Shown here piece after piece: positions 10,204 through 19,481 of a DNA stretch of 30,596 nt. The position numbers and the translations under genes were made by a program. Every line of letters starts with the position of its first letter. Position 1 is the first letter of the stretch. Source of the stretch: Phoronis australis (taxonomy: Eukaryota; Phoronida; Phoronidae); NCBI GenBank assembly GCA_002633005.1, contig NMRA01000226.1, positions 3,728 to 34,323 on the forward strand, given 5' to 3'. The notes beneath the pieces are model-generated. The model did not search any database. It worked only from the letters and a program-made list of their open reading frames with translations, and had not been told where the DNA came from.

Positions 10204-11726
10204 GTGGAGGGTCCGAAAGATGACTCTCAAAAGGGTACTACTTTCCAAGAGGAAAACCCAGTGACCTCAACTCCAGGGGGAGAAGAATTGGCCGTCGTGT
10301 TCGTAGGAACGGATCCTGATGAATCCAGCGGGGAAGCGGTAGCAGTGACTACCAGGGCTCAGGCAGAGCGACAAAAAGCGGATTTGAAGCCGCTAGCTGT
10401 ATCTCCGACCATACAAGAGGTGGAACTAAAACAGTTTAAAGAAGCCCAGCATGAAGATTCATCAATGAAAAAGCTGTGGGAGCAAGCTGAATCCAAGGTT
10501 TCGCGACAAACCAAAGGCAATGGGTCATACGTGATGGAGATTCAACGAGGAATACTCTATCGGATGTTCAAGAAGAAAGACGGTGACGAGGTGAAACAAG
10601 TTGTGGCGCCGAGCAGTTTACGGAGGTCCGTGCTGAGACTCGCTCATGAGTCTATACTCGGTGGACACCTCGGTGTTAGAAATACAACATACCGTATCAC
10701 CAGCAATTTCTATTGGCCAGGAGTGGCATCAGAAGTGACAAGATTCTGCAGATCATGCGAAATATTCTAGAAGACAATCCCTAAAGGTTGAGTAACCAAG
10801 GTACCCCTAGGAGAGATGCCTTTGATAGAGGAGCCTTTCCAAAGGATCGCCATTGATCTGATTGGCCATATAGCTCCAGTTTCTGACAAGGGAAACAGAT
10901 ACATCTTCACGGTGGTAGATTTCGCCACCAGGTACCCAGAGGCAGTGGCGTTACCGAAGATTGAGACAGAGCGTGCGGTTGAAGCATAATTAGAGGTCTT
11001 CACGGGAGATCCTAAGTGATCGTGGAACGCAGTTCACAGCGGTTATGATGAAGGAGGTCAGCAGGCTTGTGAGTGCACAGCAGCTGTATACGACCCCTTA
11101 CAATCAACGCTGTAACGGGCTCTGTGAAAGAATCAACGGTGTACTACTAGCCATGCTGAAGAAGATGTGTCAAGAAAGACCAAAAGACTGGGACCGGTAT
11201 CTGTCAGCTGTCCTATTTGCTTACCGGGAAGTCCTACAATCTAGCAAAGGATTTTTACCCTTCGAGTTGCTATACGGTAGGACAGTAAAAGGCCCGATGA
11301 ATATCCTGAGTGAACTCTGGACTGGGAAAGACAACAACGAAGTTCGAAATACTTACCAGTATGTCTTCGAGCTCAGGAATCGCTTAGAGAAGACGTCCGA
11401 GTTGGCTACAAAAAGCTTGTATAATGCACAGGGTATTCACAAGCATTACTACGACAAAAAGGCCAGAGATAGACAGTCTCAAGTGGGGCAAAGAGTGTTG
11501 GTACTACTTCCCACAGACCACAACAAGCATACTCTGCAGTGGAAGCAACCTAACGAAGTTATGGAAAAAGACAACCGTATGGACTACAGAATCAACACGA
11601 ACGGCAAGATTAAGATCTTCCGAACGCAAGACTGACAACATGACAGGCAAAGATAAAGCGATCGGTGCAGCGTTAATTGAAGAATGCGGGACCGACGAAG
11701 CGACCCTCCTTGATGAAGGGGCTTAG
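10204..11726 (+). pseudogene. int: integrase of the Gmr1-like element, upstream of reverse transcriptase
   Basis: The N-terminal HHCC zinc-binding domain is visible near 10640-10765: HESILGGH, then FYWPGV, then CRSC. The DDE core follows: first Asp in IAIDLIG (about 10850), second in LSDRGTQF (about 11015-11040), and Glu in NGLCERING (about 11120). The C-terminal part includes WDRYLSAVLFAYREV and PFELLYGRTVKGP, typical of gypsy integrases. Stop codons at 10768-10770, about 10786 and about 10987, plus a frameshift near 11000, disable it. The catalytic triad itself is intact. Its place before reverse transcriptase is the key point for classifying the element. Confidence 0.88.
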
Positions 11727-11739
11727 AGCTTCGGTCGGA

Positions 11740-13147
11740 AATTCGCAAGGAGACCTACAGGGACGTAAAGCTGTGTGATTCCTTGACGTCAGAACAGCGT
11801 GAACAGGCACTACAGCTCCTACGTGACTACCGTGGTATCTTCACCAATCATCCTGGAGAGACCAATTTGGCGGCCACGTCATCGAGTTTACGACGGAAAA
11901 ACCAGTGAGAGAGAGACAATGTCAGATGCCGTACACTGGTCAGGACCTAGTGAAGAAGGAAGTGCAGGAGATGTTAAAGATGAACATCATTGAGCCTTCC
12001 ACGTCGGCTTACAGCTCTCCTGTAGTGTTGGTGGCTAAAAAGGACGGCACCACAAGGTTCTGTGTTGACTACTGGCGGCTGAATGCAGTGACCAAATTTG
12101 ACAACGAGACCATGGGTAACCCTGAAGCTATTATGGCCAATCTGCATGGTCAATGTTTCTTCTCGAAGTTCGACTTCACGAAGGGCTATTGGAAAATTCC
12201 CATGGATGAGGCTAGTAAAGAGAAAATCGCATTTGTGACTCCAGGAGGCTGTTACCAGCTCCGCAGAATGCCACTTGGTTTGGTGAGTTCAGCGGCCACG
12301 TTCAACAGGATGATGAGAAGGATGTTGGCAGGCTCAGATAATATCGAGCAGTATGTGGACGAGATGCTACTTCACAGTGTCACCTGGGAAGAACATCTCC
12401 GCACACTGAGAGACTTGTTTCACAGGATTAAACAAGGAGGCTTGACAGCAAATCCGTCAAAGTGCAGCTTTGGATATCCGGAGGTGGAGTTCGTTGGACA
12501 TCAGGTTGGGACAAACCAGATAAAACCAGATAGCTATGGAGGATCAAAAGCTAATAAAGATCCAGGATACACCAACGCCATCTACGAAGACGGAAGTACG
12601 GTCATTCCTAGGACTTACAGGGTACTATCGAAAGTTGGTCCCTAACTGTGCACAGATAGCTACTCCGTTGACAGATTTACTGAAGAAGGACCAGCCAAAG
12701 AAAGTCGTCTGGACCGATATTCATGACCAGACATTCAAGAAGCTAAAGCAAGCGCTTGGAAGTAGTCCGATCCTACGAGTACCAGACTTCACCCAGAGAT
12801 TCATCGTCAGGACGGACGCGTCAAACAATGGTTTAGGGGCAGTTTTACTGCAGGAGTTTGACAATGGGATATTTCCTATTGCGTATGCCAGTCGAAAGCT
12901 TAAAGAGAGCGAGCGGCATTACTTTACGGAAGAGAAAGAGTGTTTAGCGATAGCGTTCGCTGTTAAACGTTTTCAGTTTTATCTCTACGGGACGGAAGTC
13001 GTGGTGCAAACAGACCACAAACCACTGGTATATATTCAGCGCTTTAAGATTGAGAGTCCCAGAGTTATGCGATGGGCCATAGCGCTGCAGAATTATAAAT
13101 TCCATGTGGATTATATCCCAGGAAAATCTAACGTCGGTGCAGACTAG
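11740..13147 (+). pseudogene. pol: reverse transcriptase and RNase H of the Gmr1-like element
   Basis: Reverse transcriptase motifs appear in order: NIIEPSTSAYSSPVVLVAKK, RFCVDYWRLN, FSKFDFTKGYWKI, PLGLVSSAATFN and the catalytic box YVDEMLLHS. The box reads YVDE where the family has YVDD. The frame shifts near 12530. The connection (VRSFLGLTGYYRKLVP) follows, then RNase H with its acidic residues in TDASNNGLGAVLL, EEKECLAIAFAV, TDHKPL and the final GAD. Coding stops just after GAD (TAG at 13145), with no integrase downstream, 113 bp before the LTR. Confidence 0.9.
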
Positions 13148-13251
13148 CAGAGCCTGCAAGTCAGGGAGCACTTTAGCGACGGTTACAGCAGTAGATTATA
13201 TGTCTGTGCCAGATGATTTTGTGTTAGAAAAATATAGAGTAATGTTCTCTT

Positions 13252-13260
13252 TGGAAGGGA
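13252..13260 (+). promoter_or_regulatory. polypurine tract-like primer site
   Basis: GGAAGGGA lies directly before the TGTGTTG that opens the LTR. This is where plus-strand DNA synthesis would be primed in an LTR retrotransposon. It supports placing the LTR start at 13261. Confidence 0.6.
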
Positions 13261-13922
13261 TGTGTTGTCAGAATTTAGATTGACAGTGTTCTTATTTTTA
13301 CTTTGTTTTATTGTTGTGTTTGTGTTATTGATTGACATGACCCCCGTGTTCAGCACAGTGATGATGATGTAATTTGTTTACTACAGTATAGTGTGGAACT
13401 TTCTAGAAGACTCTAGCATAACAGTGATTAATGCAGTCTGGAATATTCTAGAGACTAGTATTTGTTTGTATAATAGTTGGGTAGATTCCGGAAGGTTCTT
13501 GCATGTGCTTGAACTGATGAAAAGTTCTAGAACATTGCATTAGTTATAAATACTCAGGCACAGGTTTGGGACAGTCAGAAATGCAAAAAAGCAGTTGAGC
13601 AGTTGAGCAGTCGGAACAAAGCAGTAAAGCAGTCAAAGAGTTGCAGTGAAGAGAATCAGCAGTTACAGCGAGAGTCAATAGAGAGCCAGCTATATAAACA
13701 GCAGGTTATTTGAATCAGCGAGTGTAACAGTTGTTGGAAGTGCCTCAGACGTTCATCACAAGTCAAGGATTCGCAGCAGTGGCTGGAGCGTAGAACAGAC
13801 ATTACGACGGACGTTTTGTTTGAGTAGGCTCGTGAACGTACGGTCGAGATTAATAAAGGATTAACTCGAACCAGTCTTCAATCTATCGTCGCATCGAAAG
13901 CTATTAGCACCGGTCTGTAACA
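13261..13922 (+). repeat. 3' LTR of the Gmr1-like element
   Basis: It begins TGTGTTG after a purine run and ends CTGTAACA, with the standard TG..CA ends. It is 662 bp and contains a TATA box (TATAAAT, 13545-13551), then GCAGT-rich sequence, then AATAAA (13852-13857) about 65 bp before the end. U3-R-U5 organisation is therefore plausible. No second copy is present in the window, so the boundaries rest on signals and not on LTR-LTR alignment. Confidence 0.75.
13396..13551 (+). promoter_or_regulatory. LTR promoter: four heat-shock-element-like arrays plus TATA box
   Basis: Arrays of alternating GAA/TTC at 5-bp spacing: GAActTTCtaGAA (13396-13408, then gaCTC), GAAtaTTCtaGAG (13441-13453), TTCcgGAAggTTC (13486-13498) and TTCtaGAAcaTTG (13525-13537). 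Two have three perfect units; the others have two perfect plus one near unit. TATAAAT follows at 13545. This is the layout of HSF-driven promoters. Binding is inferred, not shown. Confidence 0.65.
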
Positions 13923-15181
13923 ACCTGCGCCCACCCACACACGGGGAAAAACGTGACAACGACAAAATATTCCGTCGGTAAAAGATGTTTCCTGCCCACA
14001 CAATAATTTTTCTTTACTTGCGTCAAGCGTGAAGTGTCAACGCGGTGATCTTGACACCTCGAATTCACATGGAGAAAAATCGTGCAAAAACCATTCTGGT
14101 ACACCTGCAGTAGACGTTGTGGGTGGTACCAAACTAATTAAGCTGCTAGATCGTATTTGCTTTCTTTTGGTTGTTGCTGGTAAACCAGTGCTTTTTGTTA
14201 AATTCAGTACTGATTTGTTTAGCCTCTTCTGTTTACTTTAACTGGAAATTACTCCTCGGGTACTCATAATTAAAGATGTAATTGCATTCTCCTAACTATG
14301 CTAATGTATAGCAGGAACAAAACGATAATGCTATCTGAACATCACCTGCGTTAAACAAAGTTCTGTTGTATTCATTGATAACTTGTAAATGTGAAAACAA
14401 AAAAATCTGCGAACAGGTGACCTTTGCACTAATGACGAACCTTGGGGGCTCACATAACCCGCATAATGCAGTGTCATTCCCCAACACCACGTCACGATAC
14501 TTACTGGACACGGTTGATTGATTTACGGCGGATCATTTTCTACAAAAACTCTTTCTTAAAAACATTTGGCAATTTTCAACCTACTTCATATTCACATCGT
14601 CGCTATATGCCGTGTTTCTAATTAATTTGACCCAGAATTCAGAGATAAAGAATTAGCCTGCAAGTTCCACTTTAAACCGTTTCCTTTACATGTAGTTACG
14701 AGCCCCCTCTACTGTGGTGTCCGATGTTACAGTCAGTTCAATTAATGCAAATTAGTGCGGAAAACAACGGGGATAGGTTCGACGTATCTTCCACCATCTA
14801 GTGTCCTCATGATACCATCAAACATCCCTAGACGAGGTGCAGTTCAGTGTTGTGGGCACATTTCAGCCGGTCTTTGCATTGCTCACTATGTTCATGGCTT
14901 CATCGTCGCCGATTATGTCGGCTTGCCGAGTCCGCGGCCAAACTCCAGGAAGGCATAGTTACGGCTGAAACATGGGACGACTTTAAGATCACATTCTCTT
15001 AACGGACTAATCTTACATTTGACCTTAAAATTGATTTCAGATTTAGATTTGTCTTAGAGAAATCGCCTGGCAGTTTTCTAGTCACTGGACCTGGTTTAGA
15101 CTGTTCGACTTTTCGTAGTCTGTTGTGGAGGATAAGTTACAGTGCATTGGTTTACGTCTGAGAGAGTTCTGTGTATTTCAG
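13923..15181. other. intron remainder after the LTR, no gene seen
   Basis: The sequence is AT-rich with only short shadow frames. An ATGCAAAT octamer occurs near 14745, which can be chance. The only functional signal I can defend is the pyrimidine-rich acceptor at its right end. Confidence 0.5.
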
Positions 15182-15309
15182 CGTCTTGTTAGTGCGTCTG
15201 TACAAGTACACGATCATTTTCTTGACGGCTGTTCATACCTTGGCTGTTCTCTGGTGTATGATTGCTTGCTTTCACGAGTGTCGCCAAGGTTCGTGGGCTA
15301 CAAAAAGAG
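15182..15309 (+). CDS. channel exon 5: S4-S5 linker and S5
   Basis: The exon lies between GTGTATTTCAG and AGAG/GTAAGT. It encodes VLLVRLYKYT followed by S5 (IIFLTAVHTLAVLWCMIACF) and the start of the turret (HECRQGSWATKR). The His-Ala/Thr-hydrophobic-Trp pattern in S5 (VHTLAVLW) is typical of CNG-superfamily channels. One base is left over, and exon 6 completes it as Gly. Confidence 0.88.
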
Positions 15310-15455
15310 GTAAGTGTGTACGGCTCCGACGATCTGCGTGCTAAAATTCACACAAATGGACTTTCGTTAATAGTTTTCAACAAAACAGTTTCGTCTTAGT
15401 TGTGACTCTATTAACACGCACGACTATTAATTACGTCAATGTTTTTTTTCTTTAG

Positions 15456-15569
15456 GAATCGACAAGATGGAATACATAAACCGTTACGCTAATGCCATAT
15501 ACTGGACAATGGCGACAATGACCTCGACGGGTTACGGTGACATTTCTGCATACCGTCTGTCTGAAAAAG
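15456..15569 (+). CDS. channel exon 6: pore helix and GYGD selectivity filter
   Basis: The acceptor is TTTTTTTTCTTTAG (15455) and the donor is AAG/GTTGGT (15569). The peptide includes MEYINRYANAIYWTMATMTS and then TGYGDISAYRLSEK. TGYGD is the potassium-selective filter. Animal CNG cation channels lack GYG, and HCN channels do not have Asp after it. CNGK channels and plant-type channels do. This exon is the main reason to call the channel K+ selective. Confidence 0.92.
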
Positions 15570-16016
15570 GTTGGTTGGCCTTTAAATGTAGATTGTCAAT
15601 TTTTTATGGAGATGATTTATAACCAGGACAAAGTCATGCTTAATAATTACATTTATTTTCTGGTACCACCTAACTTCAACTGAAAAGTACCGGGTAGGTT
15701 AACAATTACATTTTGGCAAATCGACATGCCGGGGAACGAACTCAGTGGCCTAGTTAGTGTCAGGCCCTACTCATTTTGAGAACTTGGCCAAACTCTGCGG
15801 CCTGTGGTACCGGTGTCATACAATACATGAGGACATTGAGCCAGCACGTTGCCCGTTAGCGTTCTGCAATACTCAAGTTCATAATCGGCTGCATGCTTGC
15901 AGGGCAGTAGCTGAATTTGACAGATTAGGATAATTGAAATTATGAGCTACTGAAACTGAACTCACTGATGACTTCTTAGACTAGTGACATGTCTTACATC
16001 CTTGATTCCCATTTAG

Positions 16017-16318
16017 CCTTCGCTGCGTTGGTCATGTTCCTGGGTAAGCTCATGTTTGGCTTTATTCTGGCCACCATATCGGCGACCTTGGCCAATGCTG
16101 AAGTGAAGCACATCTACTATGAAGAGAAGTTGACCGCCATTCGGACGCACCTTAACGATCAACAGGTGTCACCCGAACTGCAGCGTCACGTGATCACCTA
16201 CTTTGCCCATCTATGGAAACGAAACAGCGGTACAGATATCAAAGAGTTGCTGCACGACGCCCCCTATCCTCTCCAATCTGAATTTTACTTGTATCTGACA
16301 GAGGACTTCTTACGAAAG
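16017..16318 (+). CDS. channel exon 7: S6 and C-linker
   Basis: The acceptor CCCATTTAG ends at 16016, so residues encoded just upstream are intronic. The exon encodes S6 (AFAALVMFLGKLMFGFILAT) and the C-linker, including NAEVKHIYYEEKLTAIRTHL, then YFAHLWKRNSGTDIKELL and PLQSEFYLYLTEDFLRK. These correspond to the A' to F' helices, with the W-K/R-pattern and ELL..LP-like positions of CNG/HCN/KCNH C-linkers. The donor is AAG/GTGAAA, phase 0. Confidence 0.9.
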
Positions 16319-18319
16319 GTGAAAACAACACATGTGAACCCAAATGTTGTTCTCAAGGTCACAGAGACCTGTTTCACGAGGTGCTTAGTGTCGTAAGATC
16401 TAAACCGAGAGACTAGTGCAAAACTTATGACTGGTCGTAAGTCTCTGTTTTGACTGGTCGTGAGATATTTTAGTGACACACTAAAGCAGGTCCCAGAGCA
16501 GAGCACTTTTATGAGCCCAGAAAAAATTGAACCATCACCAGTTTATTTTCAGCTTTCCCATAGTGGTCGAATTACATGAAACTGGCCATGAAACACACCA
16601 AAAAGCATGGTCTATAAAGTGTAGTCATGGGCGTGTGTCAACGCTTTGCTCTTCTTGTTCACCTGTCTGGAAAAGATTTTCGTTCAATGTTTAAAAATGT
16701 TTAAAAGTTCACATCAGGGATGTACCTCACTGATTTGTCTACTTCGCCACACATTTTTGGTCACTAAGTTGACAGCTGAGTGTAGAAGGTCAGCATCGTC
16801 TGTTTCGGGCACTAACATGGGCAGTGATATCAGTAATGTCCACGATTCTGCGGGTAAACTGGTTGCTTCAATTTTTGTCAAGATGACCCGTTGCTGAGGA
16901 GATGGACTGAAGCTTTTTGTGTTGATGAGAATTTGCGTAATTCACTTTACACACAAGTGTGTTATGATTTCTTGCGATCTGCCCGCACTGACGTATTTAC
17001 GTATAAAAAAGCAGCGTCATTAGTTTACCAAACATGATTGTGTGTTGTTGCCTTACGCAGTGGCGGATTTAGGGGGGAGGCAAGGGGGCTATGGCCCCCT
17101 AAAATTCTCTCATATTCCATTTGGCAATTCGGGGGTACGAATGTCTGACGGGCAAAATCTTGGCTAATACTCTGCCCTGGCCTCCCCGAACTCAATATCC
17201 TGGATCCTCCCCTGTTAAGGTTTTGTAGGACGCTATAAAAATGCCCAAAATTGGCTGCCATCGGAACACTTCATCTCAGAGATGGCTGACTGGACTCATA
17301 CGAAACTTCCAGATACCGTGCATTGCTTATGCAATGCTCTAAAAAAGCGCTGTGAGAAATTGTTATTAAAATGTTCCACTTTCGCACGAAGTGCTGTCAA
17401 AAATAGGACTTTTATGATTTTCATGAAAAATCTTTAAATTCGCAGTAAACGAGAACGAAGCGAAAACTGTAACAGCGTTTTTGGTACGTCGCTTTGAAAA
17501 TTATTATCAAATAAAATTTGATACAGTTATTTTGCCATTAACATATCTTTCTTTTTGCTACATTTTACTACTGAAAAAGGCATGGTCACGTGACTCAATT
17601 AATAACTCGAATTCTACAGGATTTTTACTTTCACGAAATACATAGCTGGGCTACTTTTACAAACAAAAATCTACAGTTTTCTAGATATTTTGTCAAATGC
17701 AAAGACTGTTCGACATGGGCCGTAGGTGCTATAAATGCTTTACGATGCTTGACAAAAGGACAAAACTGTCATACACTACGGGGAGTATACTCCACTGTTT
17801 TTGTGACAGGAATGTGGTGCTGGAAATGAAGCGGGTTCCCCACCCTTTTAGAAAGTCTATGCGCTCAACCAGGGGGCTTGGGGTGGGTGAGGCTTTCGTA
17901 CGAGCCCCCCCCCTCCATTTGACGAAGTTGGCAAAAAGATACGCCTTGGAGAAACGAAAACTCCGAAAAAGTAGAAAACGATACAAAGGCCTACCAAAAA
18001 GGTCGGAACTACCAAAATTCGGCGAATGTACAGTTCACAGCTCTGAACGTACCCCATGAATCCTAATAAAATGTTCATATTCTCAAAAAATCAAGCCCCC
18101 ATTGCGCTCATGAAGTAAGCATAGTAAAACCGACCCTTTTACAATAGTTAACACGAATAAAAAAAACTCATTACCAATTCTTTCGTGGGGGGGTTTCCCT
18201 AACATAATCTTTCTATTAGGGTTTAAGGAACGAGGGCCTGTGCGTACCAGTTGGAAAGACCTAGGTACATGTAGTAGCGACGTCCCCTGTAAGTGAGTAA
18301 CTTAGACATTTGTTTGCAG
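16319..18319. other. 2-kb intron between C-linker and CNBD exons
   Basis: No exon is required by phase and none is recognised. It contains a short inverted-repeat element (17058-17224) and a GC-rich stretch near 17870-17910 with G and C runs, probably another repeat end. Confidence 0.6.
17058..17224. mobile_element. short element with CAGTGGCGGATTTAGG / CCTGGATCCTCCCCTG ends
   Basis: The left end CAGTGGCGGATTTAGG and the reverse complement of the right end, CAGGGGAGGATCCAGG, match at most positions. The element is 167 bp and non-coding. Similar ends recur at 26853, 28057 and 30433 in this window. The 8-bp flanks do not match, so a target duplication is not shown. Confidence 0.6.
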
Positions 18320-18460
18320 GTACCTATTCTGGAGGATGTGTCAAAGGCACTTTTGCGTCATCTGGCGGTGTGTGTACGTCATGTGATGCTTATAGAAGGA
18401 GACTTTCTCGTCCGAAAGGGAGATGTCAACAACAACATTTTCTACATCCACAGAGGGAAG
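18320..18460 (+). CDS. channel exon 8: start of the cyclic-nucleotide-binding fold
   Basis: The exon lies between TTTGCAG (18319) and AAG/GTTAGT, 47 codons, phase 0 at both ends. It encodes VPILEDVSKALLRHLAV, then VMLIEGDFLVRKGDVNNNIF and YIHRGK. This is the A helix and first strands of the CNBD roll, with the conserved E/D-GD..V.KGD....F.I..G pattern of the family. Confidence 0.9.
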
Positions 18461-18599
18461 GTTAGTGCATGTTCTATGATGTCACGTTTTCCATCGTGGG
18501 TGGGCCCAGTTGGTAATCGACCGGTGCTAATTGCTTTTGGTGCAACGTTAGACTAAAAACTGGTTCGGGTTAATCCGACTTCATAAATCTCGACCGTAT

Positions 18600-18683
18600 G
18601 TTCACAAGTCAAGTCAGACATTACGTCTGACGTAATGTCTCTTCCATGTTCCAGCCCGTGCTACGAAGCTTTGACTTGTGAAC
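18600..18683. repeat. 84-bp nested palindrome
   Basis: The outer arms GTTCACAAGTCAA (18600-18612) and TTGACTTGTGAAC (18671-18683) are perfect inverted repeats. Inside, GACATTACGT (18617-18626) and ACGTAATGTC (18630-18639) form a second perfect hairpin with a 3-base loop. It lies in the intron between the two CNBD exons. It is probably a miniature mobile element remnant; no target duplication is obvious. Confidence 0.8.
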
Positions 18684-19050
18684 TTCAGACACGTCCAGCA
18701 ACTGTTACAAACGTTGGTTCAATAACCTGATGTCTTTATAGTTGGCTCTCTATTGACAAACGCTGTAACTGCTGAAACTAACTGCAACGCGATTGCACGG
18801 CTATACAACTCGACGATTTCCGACGTAGCGTGTGAAAATGTGCCTGACATCCAAAACGAGGAAGCCGCTTTCTTACCCAGTCTGGGACAGCGTGTAATCG
18901 CTGCGTAATCCGGGCGGTTCCATTAGGGAGTCAGAACTCAGTATTGGTACATGTATGCCTCTCGAGCAGCCCAGATTTGCGTTTTGTCCCACGGAATATT
19001 AACTTTTAAAGACAGCGAGGAAACATTTTCCCTTAAACCCAAAAGAATTC

Positions 19051-19083
19051 TGACGATAAACAAGGAGTCTCTGTTTATCGTCA
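19051..19083. repeat. 12-bp perfect hairpin close to a splice acceptor
   Basis: TGACGATAAACA and TGTTTATCGTCA pair with a 9-base loop. The right arm ends 47 bases before the exon at 19131, near the zone where a branch point is expected, so it could affect splicing. That effect is inference only. Confidence 0.75.
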
Positions 19084-19130
19084 CAACGTAACAAACCATC
19101 GAGCACCAATTCACGAATTCTTCTTTGCAG

Positions 19131-19481
19131 TGCATTGTGGTCCATGAGCACGAGGACGACAATGACGAAGACGACGAATTGCGCGAGGGTGACTTTTTTG
19201 GTCAGGTCAACCTCGTTTTCAGCATACCTTGTTGCTCTTCCATTCGCTGCGCCACTCATGTGGATATCTTTACTCTTAGCAAGGAGTCCATGGATGAGGC
19301 GAAGGAGTTGTTTCCGGATTGTGCAAAGGGCATTGAAAAACTGGAACGAGACTTGTACAACAAATATGAATCTTTCCAAGTGACACCTGGTCAAAACATG
19401 AGTGAAACCGACTTGGCGTACAATCTTGATCTTCCACAGTCCTACCCGACAACGCAACATGGGTCACCTGATCCAAAATGA
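19131..19481 (+). CDS. channel exon 9: rest of CNBD fold and C-terminus
   Basis: The acceptor TTCTTCTTTGCAG ends at 19130, phase 0. It begins CIVVHEHEDDNDEDDELREG, an unusually acidic loop, then DFFGQVNLVFSIPCCSSIRC, a phosphate-binding-cassette position, and FTLSKESMDEAKELFP of the C-terminal helices. Where cyclic-nucleotide binders have FGE and Arg-Thr, this has FGQ and Cys-Cys by my alignment, so canonical cAMP/cGMP binding is doubtful. Translation ends at TGA 19479-19481 after a short tail. The tail could be read-through past a weak donor at CAA/GTGACA (19378). No AATAAA was seen in the next 600 bases, so a later exon is possible. Confidence 0.82.
   Translation, partial: CIVVHEHEDDNDEDDELREGDFFGQVNLVFSIPCCSSIRCATHVDIFTLSKESMDEAKELFPDCAKGIEKLERDLYNKYESFQVTPGQNMSETDLAYNLDLPQSYPTTQHGSPDPK

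Larger units (their letters stand above)
8790..13922 (+). mobile_element. degenerate Gmr1-like LTR retrotransposon (Ty3/gypsy-type, copia-like domain order), 5' LTR missing
   Basis: Domains in order: Gag with CCHC knuckle (8855-9752), aspartic protease remnant (9880-10155), integrase (10204-11726), reverse transcriptase plus RNase H (11740-13147), then an LTR (13261-13922). Sequence motifs are of the Ty3/gypsy type, yet integrase precedes reverse transcriptase. That order defines the Gmr1-like group, first described from cod, sea urchin and sea squirt. The frame is broken by several frameshifts and by at least four stops (10153, 10768, 10786 and 10987 regions), so the copy cannot be active. 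I searched by eye upstream of 8855 for the LTR start, its HSE-like motifs and its TATA region and found none. The left boundary is approximate. Confidence 0.88.
7925..15181. other. large intron between S4 and S5 exons, invaded by mobile elements
   Basis: The donor GTAAGT at 7925 and the acceptor GTGTATTTCAG ending at 15181 bound a 7,257-bp intron. Inside are a short inverted-repeat element (8584-8781) and a 5-kb Gmr1-like retrotransposon in the same orientation as the gene. The flanks, 7925-8580 and 13923-15181, show no gene. An undetermined base lies at 8219. Confidence 0.85.
3802..19481 (+). other. gene span: CNGK-like potassium channel of the cyclic-nucleotide-gated superfamily, nine exons
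   Basis: Exons: 3802-5236, 7134-7318, 7448-7516, 7659-7924, 15182-15309, 15456-15569, 16017-16318, 18320-18460, 19131-19481. All junctions are GT..AG and the phases run 1, 0, 0, 2, 1, 1, 0, 0 without conflict. The joined product is about 997 residues if it starts at 3802: a long hydrophilic N-terminus, six transmembrane segments, a GYGD selectivity filter, a C-linker and a CNBD-like fold. A K+-type filter with a CNG-like S4, C-linker and CNBD is typical of CNGK channels of sperm and flagellates, some of which carry four such units in one chain. Only one unit is seen here. Further 5' exons may lie outside the window. The protein would sit in the plasma or flagellar membrane and pass K+. CNGK is the best guess, but a KCNH or HCN relative is not excluded. 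Confidence 0.85.

Noticed and set aside
13560-13640. CRISPR-like array from the GCAGT/GAGCAGT repeats
   Set aside because: Units are short and irregular, there are no spacers of fixed length, and the DNA is animal. It is part of the LTR.
15989-16016. ATG start for an S6-containing protein (MSYILDSHL)
   Set aside because: The acceptor CCCATTTAG at 16016 and the phase agreement with the pore exon show that these codons are intronic.
16646-16897. Extra channel exon
   Set aside because: The C-linker exon joins the CNBD exon directly in phase 0 with continuous homology, so no exon is needed here.
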